Part shown: piece by piece, positions 9,337-19,102 of the stretch | Numbering within the stretch: the first letter of the stretch is position 1 | Layout of the letters: each line of letters begins with the position of its first letter | Origin: Candidatus Obscuribacterales bacterium | Lineage (GTDB): Bacteria > Cyanobacteriota > Vampirovibrionia > Obscuribacterales > Obscuribacteraceae | Reading direction: 5' to 3' | Assembly: GCA_021732085.1 (NCBI GenBank) | Contig: JAKFVQ010000025.1 | Location: 124,001-188,000, forward strand | Length of the DNA: 64,000 bases | Notes under the pieces: model-generated | What the model was told of the DNA's origin: nothing | Seen by the model: only the letters and a program-made list of their open reading frames with translations | Databases searched by the model: none | Translations under genes and position numbers: made by a program

Positions 9337-10392
9337 TCAAGGATTTTGGTTTTTCTTATACAAACGCCTTAATCTCTCGATGTCGGCATCTGAAAGCTTA
9401 ATCGTTCCAGCGCCCTGCGTTGAGTAGAACATAATGTCTTTTGGATTTGCCGTATGCCCAACAAGACCTAGCGCATGACCAATTTCATGAAGCGCTGTTC
9501 TTTGGAATTTAGATCCGTCGAGATCAAGACGAAGAGAACCATCACTAAAGGGAGAAATTTGGAACTTGATTAGACAACGCCTCTCATTCCGATCATTGAG
9601 ATAAAACTCGCACTGCCCAGCCTCCGCTGAATTTACGAATTCGATAGGCTCTTGAACAAAGCGACATTCAATATCTGCGTTCTTTGGTTCCGTGACAAAA
9701 GAAAACTCAACTATGCCTTTGGAAGCTGATTGCCATTGTTTGAATGCCTTCATTACGACTAGTTCAAAGACCTTAGAAACAGTATCGATACTGCTTTCCT
9801 TGGGTATAGATCCAATGAAAACCGACAGAGGCATTCGAGTGCGCGTCCATTGTGATTGATCAGGAAGGATTGCCTGACTGGAAAGTTTGTCTTGTTCTTG
9901 TTGCAAACCGTCTCGAAGATTCTTTATCCTATCGAAAAGTTTGTCTTTCGGAAATTTCATCAAAAACTGATCGTAACTACTAATGGCCGATGCTAGATTG
10001 CCACTAGCTTGTTGCACGGATGCCAACATTAGCCAAGACTGGGATAATTGTGGATTGAGTCTCACCGCGCTTTCAAACTGACGGTAGGCCTCATCACTCT
10101 TGCCCAGCCGCGCAAAAACGAGTCCTAAATTGTGATGTGCTTCTGCCAGATCTGGATTGAGCCTAATCGCCTTTCTCAAACTCCGCTCAGCTTCACCGAA
10201 TTTCCGCTCGCGAATCCGAAGCTCGGACTGATCGACCAATGATTCGGCTGTTTTACTTTCGGCAGAGACATCAGATATGGATGCGACAAAAGTTATTGCG
10301 CTAAACGCACCCATGCGAAGAATTCTGCACAACAGAGACGGTGTAATCACCAATAGAACTTCCGGAATGTCCAGACCAAGCCATCTTAGCAA
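9337..10392 (-). CDS. Secreted TPR protein with matrixin-like (metzincin) protease domain
   Basis: The protein has up to 351 residues. Residues ~45-160 are two to three TPR units (AEAHHNLGLVFARLGKSDEA, then RLNPQLSQSWLMLASV). The C-terminal half is a metzincin catalytic domain with zinc site HEIGHALGLVGH (His302, Glu303, His306, His312 from the first TTG) and a Met-turn candidate DIMF (Met321). This is the M10 matrixin pattern and predicts an extracytoplasmic zinc endopeptidase. The start is uncertain. TTG 10392 gives a long N-terminus, while a later TTG or ATG 10314 leaves a compact signal ending DVSA-ES; none has a strong ribosome site. It is divergent from the tandem kinases, so co-regulation is possible. 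I do not see a typical cysteine-switch propeptide. Confidence 0.8.
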   Translation of the reverse strand: MLRWLGLDIPEVLLVITPSLLCRILRMGAFSAITFVASISDVSAESKTAESLVDQSELRIRERKFGEAERSLRKAIRLNPDLAEAHHNLGLVFARLGKSDEAYRQFESAVRLNPQLSQSWLMLASVQQASGNLASAISSYDQFLMKFPKDKLFDRIKNLRDGLQQEQDKLSSQAILPDQSQWTRTRMPLSVFIGSIPKESSIDTVSKVFELVVMKAFKQWQSASKGIVEFSFVTEPKNADIECRFVQEPIEFVNSAEAGQCEFYLNDRNERRCLIKFQISPFSDGSLRLDLDGSKFQRTALHEIGHALGLVGHTANPKDIMFYSTQGAGTIKLSDADIERLRRLYKKNQNP

Positions 10393-10521
10393 CGGAGGAT
10401 TCCCATATCAAGTGAGCAGACAAGGACCAAGAAGCTCATTAACAGAAGAACACACTTTACTTGAGTGAGAATTCAGGATATTGTTGGCCATTGATTGAGT
10501 TTCGGAATGCCGACTCAAAAT

Positions 10522-10535
10522 GGAGCAAAGCGTTG
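10522..10535 (+). promoter_or_regulatory. Ribosome binding site fixing the TTG start of kinase 1
   Basis: GGAG at 10522-10525 stands 7 nt before TTG 10533. An in-frame TTG at 10461 has no such site. The paralogue downstream begins at the homologous residue (its protein starts MEQLKEGLTFENRF, here DRLEQGSTFENRF), which also supports 10533. Confidence 0.65.
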
Positions 10536-12662
10536 GATCGACTCGAACAAGGCAGCACATTTGAAAACCGCTTCGAGATTCTCAGTTTCTTGGGTGGTGG
10601 CGGCATGGGCGCCGTCTACAAAGCAAAACAGCTGGATGCGAACCGAATTGTTGCACTCAAGGTTATGCATCCATCCCTTATTGAAACGGATGAGTTTCGA
10701 AAGCGATTTCTTAGGGAGTGCAAGTTTCTTTCTCAACTATCAAACGATCACATAATTACCTTCTATCATGCGGCAATAAGTGCCAATGGATTTCCTTATG
10801 CTGTTTTTGAATATATGGAAGGCAAAACACTACGGGAGCTTCTGCAAGAAAGGGGAAGACTCAGCGTACCTGAATCACTGAGACTGTTGATTCAACTAAG
10901 CGACGCTTTGGCAGCTGCACACGCAGCGGGCATAATCCATCGAGATCTAAAACCAGAAAACATAATGGTCAGCCAGCGCAGTGCCTCGAGCTGGGCAAAA
11001 GTGTTTGACTTCGGACTATCCAAGAGTTCAATTGCAGACGAACGCGAATCGCAGAAACTCACACTCACAGGTGACATCGTCGGCACAGCCGCCTACATGA
11101 GCCCAGAGCAATGCCGAGGTGGGCGCGCCGATGCGAGATCCGATATCTACGCACTGGGCTGCATTAGCTTTGAATGCCTAAGCGGCAAGCAGCTTTTTGA
11201 AGAAGCCACACCTATGGCGGCATTGCACAAGCATTTGAACGACTATCCGTCAGATTCAATCAACGAACTTTGTTCATTTAGCCCCCCGGCTTTGACCGAA
11301 GTGATTATGAAAATGCTATCGAAGACACCGTCCGGGCGTCCAAACTCAATGAATTCTGTAAAAGAATCCTTCGCGACTGCTGAGACTCAGTTTAAACAGG
11401 GAGTTAGATCTTCAACACCCCTGAGCAACAAACAGACGCGCCGTTCATCAGCAGTTCCTGTTGTGTTAGGAGTTGTCATCCTCGCCATTGCAGCAAGTTC
11501 AATATTCGGATTTCTTCAATACCAAAAAGGACTTGAAGATGCGCGAAAGGTAGAGGAGGATCGCAAAAGAGCGCAGCAGATAGAAATAGAAGAACACAAT
11601 TTGCTGCGCGGACAAGAGCTTGCAGACTTGGCTGGGGCCGCGCTAATAGCCCAAGATTTCAAAGAAGCCATAAGATTAGCAAAAGAATGCGCGAGCTTAA
11701 AAAACGACTCCTGCGAATACATCCCTATTAGGATGAGAGCGTTTGAGATTATGACTCAAGCCAGCGATTTTTCAGGCCTAGCTAATTCTGATGTACCGCT
11801 TATGTTCTGGGGCAAACTTTTGAAAGAGGCCGAGTCAAGAAAGTGCTTGTCCGAGTCCAATAAATACAGATACACTTTTTCATACTACATACTAGCGGGA
11901 AATGTTCACGCCAATAAGAACCGATTGATGCAAACAATCGCATGCTCCGAGGCGTATGAAAAGCTCTACCAAGAGGCCCCTGAGGATCAACGAAAAGCGC
12001 GCCAATTCCTATTGTCTCTGGTTGCGCGGGGAAATGCGCTAAGAAACACGCGCCAGTATCAAAAGGCATTTGAAACTGATAAGCGCGCATTGGCACTTGC
12101 AAAAAAATTGGAAGCCGATGGTGCTGATGAATTGCATTCAGTTTATCCCTCAGTGCTTATTGATTGTTGTGTAGTAAATGAAGATCCAACAAAAGTAGCT
12201 CAACTAGAAAGCGAGTATGCCCAAGCTTTCGAGAAAGCGTTCAATTCTAGTAATTCTGAAGGAATGATGAGGCAAATTCTTTCCATTCAGCAATACATGC
12301 TCGATCGTCCCCAGTTCGCACCGGGCGCGGAGCCCCTGATCCTAAAAGGGTGGAAGGCAGCAGAAATGTTTCCTGAAATTTCTACGGCACTGCGGATGCG
12401 AGCTCTACAGCAGTATCTGCACCTGCAAATTCGGAAAGCACGTTCTGGAGAACTAAGCTCTAAAGTGCTATCCAACGTCGCTTCCAGTTATTTGCAAATC
12501 TTGGAAGAAGCCCAAAAACCTAGCATGGGGAAAGAATATCTGTCGTGCAGGAAAGAGCTTGGCGAGGAACTCGAAGCTCTCCTACTAAAAGATAAACAGA
12601 CCGGAGTGGCTGCCAAAGTGAAGCGAGCTTCGGAAAGTTTTCAACTAGACGGAAAGACTTAG
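10533..12662 (+). CDS. Transmembrane Ser/Thr protein kinase (PknB type), tandem copy 1
   Basis: The gene encodes about 709 residues from the preferred TTG. A full Hanks kinase domain fills residues ~15-285: glycine loop LGGGGMGAVYKA, ATP lysine Lys43 (VALKV), catalytic loop HRDLKPEN (Asp138), DFG (VFDFGLSKSS) and substrate loop GTAAYMSPEQCRG. One membrane helix at ~307-329 (VPVVLGVVILAIAASSIFGF) is followed by a charged coiled coil (KVEEDRKRAQQIEIEEHN) and ~340 helical, TPR-like residues predicted outside the cytoplasm. It should phosphorylate cytoplasmic proteins in response to an external signal. The next gene, 37 bases downstream on the same strand, is a near full-length duplicate, so the two are probably one operon. 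The external domain is not a PASTA domain and I do not recognise it. Confidence 0.92.
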   Translation: MDRLEQGSTFENRFEILSFLGGGGMGAVYKAKQLDANRIVALKVMHPSLIETDEFRKRFLRECKFLSQLSNDHIITFYHAAISANGFPYAVFEYMEGKTLRELLQERGRLSVPESLRLLIQLSDALAAAHAAGIIHRDLKPENIMVSQRSASSWAKVFDFGLSKSSIADERESQKLTLTGDIVGTAAYMSPEQCRGGRADARSDIYALGCISFECLSGKQLFEEATPMAALHKHLNDYPSDSINELCSFSPPALTEVIMKMLSKTPSGRPNSMNSVKESFATAETQFKQGVRSSTPLSNKQTRRSSAVPVVLGVVILAIAASSIFGFLQYQKGLEDARKVEEDRKRAQQIEIEEHNLLRGQELADLAGAALIAQDFKEAIRLAKECASLKNDSCEYIPIRMRAFEIMTQASDFSGLANSDVPLMFWGKLLKEAESRKCLSESNKYRYTFSYYILAGNVHANKNRLMQTIACSEAYEKLYQEAPEDQRKARQFLLSLVARGNALRNTRQYQKAFETDKRALALAKKLEADGADELHSVYPSVLIDCCVVNEDPTKVAQLESEYAQAFEKAFNSSNSEGMMRQILSIQQYMLDRPQFAPGAEPLILKGWKAAEMFPEISTALRMRALQQYLHLQIRKARSGELSSKVLSNVASSYLQILEEAQKPSMGKEYLSCRKELGEELEALLLKDKQTGVAAKVKRASESFQLDGKT

Positions 12663-12699
12663 TGCTATCTTTGTCTTAAGATCTTGGGAGCCGGAAAGG

Positions 12700-14820
12700 T
12701 TGGAGCAATTAAAAGAGGGATTAACCTTTGAGAACCGCTTCCAGGTCCTAAGCTATTTGGGTGGCGGTGCCATGGGTGCCGTCTATAAAGCAAAGCAACT
12801 GGATGCCAATCGCATCGTTGCGCTTAAACTCATCCATCCTTCTCTGATTGAGACTGATGAATTCCGAAAGAGATTTCTTCGGGAATGCAAATTGCTATCC
12901 CAACTTTCCAATGATCACATAATCACCTTTTATCATGCTGCGATTAGCGAACAAGGATATCCCTACGCAGTGTTTGAATACTTGGACGGACAAACTCTTC
13001 GCCAACTTTTGAATGAGAATCGAAAACTAGGCGTCTCTGAAAGCATCAAAATTCTAATTCAAGCTACAGAAGCGCTGCAAGCAGCACACGCACTAGGCAT
13101 CATACATAGGGATCTGAAGCCAGAGAACCTCATGGTCAGTCAGCGACCGGGCACAAACTGGATGAAGGTTTTTGACTTCGGCTTATCTAAGAGTTCCATC
13201 GCAGAAGAACGAGAATCACAAAAGCTCACGTTAACTGGCGACATAGTCGGTACAGCTGCATACATGAGCCCGGAACAATGTCGAGGCGGGCGTGCTGACG
13301 CAAAAGCGGATATTTATGCACTAGGTTGTATCGCATTCGAGTGCCTCACCGGCAAGCCACTCTTCGACGAAGATACGCCGATGGCCGCATTACACAAACA
13401 TTTGAATGAGGACCCCACTGCGCGAATCAATGAATTGTGTTCATTCTGCCCGCCCTCTTTGACAGGACTTGTTTCCGAGATGTTGGAAAAGGCTCCGTCA
13501 CGCCGGCCGCGAAGCATGGCTTCAGTTCGCGAAGCTTTAGTCAAAGCAGAAATGGAACTCAAGGAAGGAGTCTCTTCAACACAATCGAAAAAGATCACAA
13601 GTAAGCACAAATCACTAGCGATTGCTGCCTTCCTAACAGTTACAGTTCTTGTTGCTGCCGGAACAGCAATTTTTGTGAGCTTGCAACACGAACAAAGCGT
13701 GCAGAAAAACAAGCTGGAGAAGAATCGCAAGCGTGCAAAAAAGGCAGTCGAAGAGCAAAAAAATTTCACGCGCGGCTCTGAACTGATCGAGATCGTCCAG
13801 CAAGAACTGGAAGCACAAAATTATAAAAAGACCATAGAATTGGCCAGAGAATGCGCGGACATCAAAAATGACAGCTGCGAATACATGCCGGTCAGGCTTC
13901 GTGCCTACAGAATGTGGGCACAAGCAGCAAACTTCTCAGGTTTGGCAAATCCTGAACCGCCTCTTCAAAAACTGGGCGAACTTGTAAGAGAGTCCGAAAA
14001 TAGACATTGCCTCCCGACCAATGAGCAAAGGAACTGGAAGTTTAGTTATCTGCTTCTGGCGACCAACGTCAATCAAACAAGAGGTAGACACTCTCTGGCA
14101 ATTGCATTGACGGAAGAGTTTGAACGATTGCACAATCAAACGCCGGAGGATGAAAAGCAAAAGCTTCAGTTTGTTTTGACTATGATCAGCCGCGGTCACG
14201 CCTATAGAAATTCCAAACAATACGACAAAGCAGTAGCCACAGATCAAAGAGCACTGAAACTTGCCAAAGAATTGAAAGGGGATGGGGCTGATTTGATGCA
14301 TTCAATTTATCCCTCTTTATTTTTCGACCTCGGCATAGGGAAGGTAGACAGAGACAGCGCCAAAGAATTAGTAGACGAATACTCCAAGGCTTTCGAGGAA
14401 CATTTCAACTCTGCCAATTCGGAAGGAATGATGCGGTCGATGCTTGCAGCCCAAGACAACATTCTAGATATTCCGCAACTTGTGGATGTAGCTGGTCCTA
14501 TGATCACAACAAGCTGGCGAGCAGCTGAAATGTTTCCAGAGATTTCCACTCATTTGCGCATGCGATCCCTACAGCAACTTTTACACTTACGGATCCGCGA
14601 GGCTAAAGACGGAAAGATCGATCCAAAAACGTTGCGCAGTATAGCAACTAGTTATTTGCGTATCTTGCACGAAGCCACGGGCCCCAGCCTAGGACCATCC
14701 TATTTCGGATCGCGTGATGAACTTGCAGCGGAGTTGGAAGCACTGCTGAGCAAAGACTCGCAGGCAGCTTTAGCAAATAAGGTGAAACAGGCGAACGAGA
14801 GCTTCCGTTTTGATAAGTAA
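12700..14820 (+). CDS. Transmembrane Ser/Thr protein kinase (PknB type), tandem copy 2
   Basis: The protein has 706 residues from TTG 12700, with GGGAG 9 nt upstream and a purine-rich GGAAAGG directly before the start. The order matches its upstream neighbour: glycine loop LGGGAMGAVYKA, Lys43, HRDLKPEN, VFDFGLSKSS, GTAAYMSPEQCRG, one membrane helix (IAAFLTVTVLVAAGTAIFV), a Lys/Arg/Glu coiled coil and an external helical domain. The kinase halves are nearly the same by eye. The external domains keep landmarks such as ECA(S/D)(L/I)KNDSCEY and FNS(S/A)NSEGMMR but differ more, which fits duplication followed by sensor divergence. Phosphorylation of, or dimerisation with, the neighbour is possible but not shown by sequence. 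Confidence 0.92.
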   Translation: MEQLKEGLTFENRFQVLSYLGGGAMGAVYKAKQLDANRIVALKLIHPSLIETDEFRKRFLRECKLLSQLSNDHIITFYHAAISEQGYPYAVFEYLDGQTLRQLLNENRKLGVSESIKILIQATEALQAAHALGIIHRDLKPENLMVSQRPGTNWMKVFDFGLSKSSIAEERESQKLTLTGDIVGTAAYMSPEQCRGGRADAKADIYALGCIAFECLTGKPLFDEDTPMAALHKHLNEDPTARINELCSFCPPSLTGLVSEMLEKAPSRRPRSMASVREALVKAEMELKEGVSSTQSKKITSKHKSLAIAAFLTVTVLVAAGTAIFVSLQHEQSVQKNKLEKNRKRAKKAVEEQKNFTRGSELIEIVQQELEAQNYKKTIELARECADIKNDSCEYMPVRLRAYRMWAQAANFSGLANPEPPLQKLGELVRESENRHCLPTNEQRNWKFSYLLLATNVNQTRGRHSLAIALTEEFERLHNQTPEDEKQKLQFVLTMISRGHAYRNSKQYDKAVATDQRALKLAKELKGDGADLMHSIYPSLFFDLGIGKVDRDSAKELVDEYSKAFEEHFNSANSEGMMRSMLAAQDNILDIPQLVDVAGPMITTSWRAAEMFPEISTHLRMRSLQQLLHLRIREAKDGKIDPKTLRSIATSYLRILHEATGPSLGPSYFGSRDELAAELEALLSKDSQAALANKVKQANESFRFDK

Positions 14821-14865
14821 GCATCCCTTATGAAGAACTGATGACCGTTTGCTGCGTTGGCGCCT

Positions 14866-16185
14866 CTAGTTAAAACGGGATTTCAACTTGAGGAATGGGC
14901 GCTCAATCAAGAAATAGGAAAAGGCTGCGACCGCGAAGATTATGCAGTACTGATACAGCTCTGCGGTTTTGGCATGCTTACTGAAAAAGTCCCAGTTAAA
15001 GGAACAATAGATTATGTGCACCAGTTGATGCCAGAGATAAAGGCTGTACGACAATCTTCCGACAAAGACCGGCACCGGATTTGAAAGCACTCTCGCCACC
15101 GGCCCCCTTGCTCCTGTCACAATCGAAATGAGGACAAGGGAAATGAGCAGTGTCGTCACGGGCATTTTTACTGACCAAAAATATATTTGATCGTTTACGC
15201 TGACACCGAAGGGCGGAGCCAACCATTGAAACGTTTGGATGGTCACAACTGAAAGAACTATTTGCGCGATCGGATTTCCCAAGAATTTACCGCAAGTACT
15301 TCGTATTGACTCCTTAGACAAGAGCAGAGCAACTAGAACTCCTGCCATCAGAACGTCGATTTTTGTATCGAAGCCATTGAAGATTCGGAACCACTCCCCA
15401 CCATGTCCAACCAGATAAAAGCGCCATGACCATACCGCTGCAATAGTAAGGGCAACAAATGTGGTAGCGTGCTTCTTGAGCATCTTCAAACACGCGGGCC
15501 AGACAAGGTAGAACTGCTCTTCCAGTCCTAGAGACCAAAGATGAGTGAAGAAGGGCTTCATTGGAATCAGCCCCCAACCGTAGGCGATATCTAAATTCGT
15601 CAGGTACAATCCCGCGAAGATGAATGGCTTTAGATGATGATCGCCACCGAGCATATACCAACCGGCGACCACGGACAAATATAAGTAGTAGACCGGGCAC
15701 AGTCTTAACCAGCGTCGCAAATAAAACTTCCCGAGGTCGAACCTGCCACTATCTACAGTGCCGCCCTTTTTCTCCGACTCTTTCAACAGAATCGATGTGA
15801 TCAAAAAGCCAGAGATGACGAAAAATACGTCGACACCGATCCAACCGTTGTATTGATGCCCGATAGCTGAAGTGACAGGGCCAATCTCGTGTGCCGACAT
15901 AACAAGTAAGATCGAGATTGCCCGCAAACCGTCCAGAGCCGGAATATAGCCAAGCGTATATTGACCCGACTTATCGGCTTCGGATTTCTTGACGCCAGAA
16001 GCTTCGGCGCCAATTTGACTAGCGGCCTCAGCTTTGTTATTCGTTCTTTCGGCAATCGCTTCTGTGGACAAGATACCTGGCTTCATGCGGGAACTTGACA
16101 ATGATCGCATGGCCGGCGCCTGCATGTATTGCAGCGTTCTAATGATGGCGTATCGGTGCCCAGTCGAGCCTGAGCCAGTTTCCAT
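14866..16185 (-). CDS. Acyltransferase family 3 (OafA-like) membrane protein
   Basis: The protein has up to 439 residues and about ten hydrophobic segments. Hallmarks are the N-terminal motif ALDGLRAISILLVMSAHE with the conserved His, GWIGVDVFFVISGFLIT, a basic FYLRRWLRLCPVYYLYL, SLGLEEQFYLVWP, and a final helix with LSYSLYLWHQLVH. Family members transfer acetyl or other acyl groups to surface polysaccharide, lipid A, peptidoglycan or antibiotics across the inner membrane. The first ~65 residues are polar, not part of the family core, and have no clear ribosome site, so the start may lie downstream. It is convergent with kinase 2 and divergent from the MBOAT-SGNH pair, a second surface acylation system. 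Confidence 0.9.
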   Translation of the reverse strand: METGSGSTGHRYAIIRTLQYMQAPAMRSLSSSRMKPGILSTEAIAERTNNKAEAASQIGAEASGVKKSEADKSGQYTLGYIPALDGLRAISILLVMSAHEIGPVTSAIGHQYNGWIGVDVFFVISGFLITSILLKESEKKGGTVDSGRFDLGKFYLRRWLRLCPVYYLYLSVVAGWYMLGGDHHLKPFIFAGLYLTNLDIAYGWGLIPMKPFFTHLWSLGLEEQFYLVWPACLKMLKKHATTFVALTIAAVWSWRFYLVGHGGEWFRIFNGFDTKIDVLMAGVLVALLLSKESIRSTCGKFLGNPIAQIVLSVVTIQTFQWLAPPFGVSVNDQIYFWSVKMPVTTLLISLVLISIVTGARGPVARVLSNPVPVFVGRLSYSLYLWHQLVHIIYCSFNWDFFSKHAKTAELYQYCIIFAVAAFSYFLIERPFLKLKSRFN

Positions 16186-16359
16186 ATTTTGAACGCGACG
16201 AGCCTACAGAAAGCTGGATCAAGATTAGTGCGAAAGATTGGAGAGATGTAATATGAGCTTCTTTTCAACCATTATACGACCCTAATGGTTGAAAACAGCT
16301 CCTTTGATAAAATTGGCAAGTCTTTTGAGCCTTAGTCTTAACCCGCCAGCAGGCTACAC

Positions 16360-17817
16360 ATGCTGTTTAGTAGCATTTCCTATTTCATTTTCTTTCCGAT
16401 AGTTTTTGCGCTCTATTGGATCTCGCCTGTTCGTGCTCGTCGCGCATTGCTGCTGCTTGCCAGCTATGTTTTTTACATGAGTTGGATCCCGGCATATGGG
16501 CTCCTCATCATGCTTCTAACGGCAGTGAATTATTTACTGGGGTGGATGGTCGATTCGTTTCGGAATCAGGCAAAAGCGCTCTTGCTTCTGGGTTTGATCT
16601 TAAACCTCGGAACGCTGTGCTTCTTCAAATACACAAACTTTTTGCTGACCAACGTAGTGGATCTCTTGCGGGCAAGTGCTCCCTGGCTGCCATTCACTTT
16701 CGATGCTAACAGCATCCAGCAGGTAAACATTATTTTGCCGTTGGGTATTTCATTTTTCGCATTTGAGTTCATTCACTACATCTGCGATGTATACAAGGGC
16801 TCAAAGCCCATTCGATCTCCTATCGATTTCGCATTGTTTGCTGCTTTCTTTCCATCACAGATCGCCGGACCAATTAAGCGGTATCAAGATTTCATGGCAC
16901 AGCTTCCAAATGAAGCAAAGTTTGAGCCGGCTATGTGCAATCAAGGAATAGTGCTTCTACTGCAGGGCTTGTTCAAAAAGATAGCGCTTTCGGATAACTT
17001 AGCAGTACTTGCAAATCAAGGCTTCAATACACTCGCCACCGCACCTGGTACTGTAGATGCGTGGATCGCCGCTCTCGCTTTCACATTCCAAATTTATTTT
17101 GATTTCTCCGGGTACACCGATATGGGTAGAGGCTCAGCACTTATGCTGGGTTACAAACTGCCGGACAACTTCAACTTTCCATATCTGGCAACCAGCATGT
17201 CTGATTTCTGGAAGCGTTGGCACATTTCGCTATCTACGTGGCTGCGCGACTATTTGTATGTTCCTCTGGGTGGTGGACGTTGCTCCCCACTTCGTAAGTA
17301 CTACAACTTGATGGTCACCATGCTCTTGGGCGGATTGTGGCATGGCGCGGCATGGCACTTTGTAGCTTGGGGTGGATTACACGGAGGACTGCTAGTCGCA
17401 AATCACAAGTATGATGACTTCGTGAAGCAGCAGCCTTTACTTCAAAAGATCCACGCGCAGCCAATGAGCAAACTTTTTGCTGGACTGGTCACCTTTGTTC
17501 TCGTAGTGATCAGCTGGGTATTCTTTCGTGCCGAGACAATTCCTCATGCGCTAAAGATGCTAAAGAGCATGTTCTTGAGCTTCGAACCGTCTGTTGTCTC
17601 AAGCACAAATACATGGGCCCCATTGATGGTAGCTCTGGGAGCCTACTCAATTTATGCATTGCTAAACAGCACTCGCGCATATCCAATTTTTGCAAGCTTA
17701 AGCCAGCGGATAGTGTTGACGACGCCAGCAAAAGCCGCTTTGTATGCCGGCGTTTTATTTGCCGCGATCGGCTTTGCCCCTAGTGCTCCGTCGCCATTCA
17801 TTTACTTCCAATTCTGA
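16360..17817 (+). CDS. MBOAT family O-acyltransferase (AlgI/DltB-like)
   Basis: The protein has 485 residues and about eleven membrane segments. It starts MLFSSISYFIFFPIV, typical of AlgI relatives. Diagnostic motifs are FFPSQIAGPIKRYQDF, DFSGYTDMGRGSALMLG, SDFWKRWHISLSTWLRDYLY (His288) and GGLWHGAAWHF (His328, matching the catalytic MBOAT histidine). Family members move acyl groups across the membrane to a periplasmic or surface polymer. The next gene encodes an SGNH-type protein, the usual partner (compare AlgX/AlgJ or DltD). The polymer acylated here cannot be read from the sequence. Confidence 0.93.
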   Translation: MLFSSISYFIFFPIVFALYWISPVRARRALLLLASYVFYMSWIPAYGLLIMLLTAVNYLLGWMVDSFRNQAKALLLLGLILNLGTLCFFKYTNFLLTNVVDLLRASAPWLPFTFDANSIQQVNIILPLGISFFAFEFIHYICDVYKGSKPIRSPIDFALFAAFFPSQIAGPIKRYQDFMAQLPNEAKFEPAMCNQGIVLLLQGLFKKIALSDNLAVLANQGFNTLATAPGTVDAWIAALAFTFQIYFDFSGYTDMGRGSALMLGYKLPDNFNFPYLATSMSDFWKRWHISLSTWLRDYLYVPLGGGRCSPLRKYYNLMVTMLLGGLWHGAAWHFVAWGGLHGGLLVANHKYDDFVKQQPLLQKIHAQPMSKLFAGLVTFVLVVISWVFFRAETIPHALKMLKSMFLSFEPSVVSSTNTWAPLMVALGAYSIYALLNSTRAYPIFASLSQRIVLTTPAKAALYAGVLFAAIGFAPSAPSPFIYFQF

Positions 17818-17827
17818 GCACAAAAGA

Positions 17828-19096
17828 ATGATGGATTTAAAGACCGCAGACAAAACAGAAAACTCCCCTGAACAAAAAGGGATAGCAAAACCAACCTGGT
17901 ACTTCTGCGCGTTTCAAGCACTTGTGGTTGTCGTCTGCGTGGTGCTCGGTCTTGAATTTCTGTTCTCACTTGGCCACATCGGGGAAGCTGAGTACCTGAA
18001 ACCAGATCCTGTTCTTGGTTTTTCCCCGATGCCAAACAAGCACGTCACTAAAGCAGACGAAGGACTTGGGCAAGCTCAATACAACAAATATGCACTGCCC
18101 GAGCCCGAGCGCTCCTTAAACAAACCAGCTAACACATACAGAATTGTCGTGATTGGCGATTCATTCGTTGAAGCTTTGCAGGTTGAACGCAAGGAAAATT
18201 TTTGCTATTTGCTAGAAGAAGCATTGAATAAGAACTACCCTACAACACATTTCGAAGTTATGAACTTTGGGGTAGCTGGTTATAACTTGGGGCAGATGTA
18301 TTTGCGTCTCAAACAATCGGGATTCCAGTTTCAACCAGACATGGTGCTGTTGCCTGTTCGATGCGACACAACGTTCGTCCTTCAACCCACGCCCGCGATT
18401 GGTCTTACGACTGCACGCCCATATTTCTTCGCAGCAGGCGACAAACTTCTTACAGACTACACGGTGTATAACACATGGCTGAAAACTTCGTCTGGTAAAC
18501 GGACTCAGCTGACGGGCTGGCTACGTGAGCATAGCCGAATTTGGGGCGTGGTCTCGCTTGCTGCACAACAATTGATTATCTGGTATCAAGGAATAGGAAC
18601 AAACGGCTGGGGGGCAACCGTAACTAATAAGAAAACGGCATTTGCCGAGAGCAGTTCAAGTTGCACGGCTCCCCCGCCTAAGGCTACCGGGCCGAAAACC
18701 TTTATGATAGGCAATACCGAAGTAAGTAGCGACGATTACTACTCTGCCAGAGATAAAGGAATTCGCTATTTTTGGCCAATAGCAGACGGAATCATTACGG
18801 CAATCAAAAAGGAATGCGACCAAAACAAATGCAAACTTGTTATTGTGCAGTTACCCGGAGCCGGCGGCAGCAGCAACCCGCTTGAAACGGAAATGTTAGG
18901 CAAAACAGCGGCGCGGCTTGGAGTTCCTTTTGAAGACAATACAGCTGGATTAGCAAAAGAACCAGCCAGTAAGCTGTACTACCAAATCCACTTCACACCA
19001 GCTGGGCACAAACTGTATACGGAACAGATCACACCCTTCGTTTTGCAGAACGTCCGTGATGATCTGGAAAAGAGAAAAGGGCTGGATCCGACCTAA
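17828..19096 (+). CDS. Membrane-anchored SGNH/GDSL-type protein, MBOAT partner
   Basis: The protein has 422 residues. I chose the ATG at 17828 (an ATGATG pair, either usable), 10 bases after the MBOAT stop, over an overlapping start at 17744. A short cytoplasmic tail precedes one membrane helix (ALVVVVCVVLGLEFLFSLG), then a periplasmic domain. SGNH blocks: VIGDSFVEALQV (Ser112), NFGVAGYNLGQMYLRL (Gly/Asn), and the C-terminal IHFTPAGHKLY with the His. The usual Asp three residues before that His is not obvious, so it could be a binding or transfer subunit and not a free esterase. Close spacing implies an operon with the MBOAT. Confidence 0.83.
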   Translation: MMDLKTADKTENSPEQKGIAKPTWYFCAFQALVVVVCVVLGLEFLFSLGHIGEAEYLKPDPVLGFSPMPNKHVTKADEGLGQAQYNKYALPEPERSLNKPANTYRIVVIGDSFVEALQVERKENFCYLLEEALNKNYPTTHFEVMNFGVAGYNLGQMYLRLKQSGFQFQPDMVLLPVRCDTTFVLQPTPAIGLTTARPYFFAAGDKLLTDYTVYNTWLKTSSGKRTQLTGWLREHSRIWGVVSLAAQQLIIWYQGIGTNGWGATVTNKKTAFAESSSSCTAPPPKATGPKTFMIGNTEVSSDDYYSARDKGIRYFWPIADGIITAIKKECDQNKCKLVIVQLPGAGGSSNPLETEMLGKTAARLGVPFEDNTAGLAKEPASKLYYQIHFTPAGHKLYTEQITPFVLQNVRDDLEKRKGLDPT

Positions 19097-19102
19097 TAGA
19101 GC

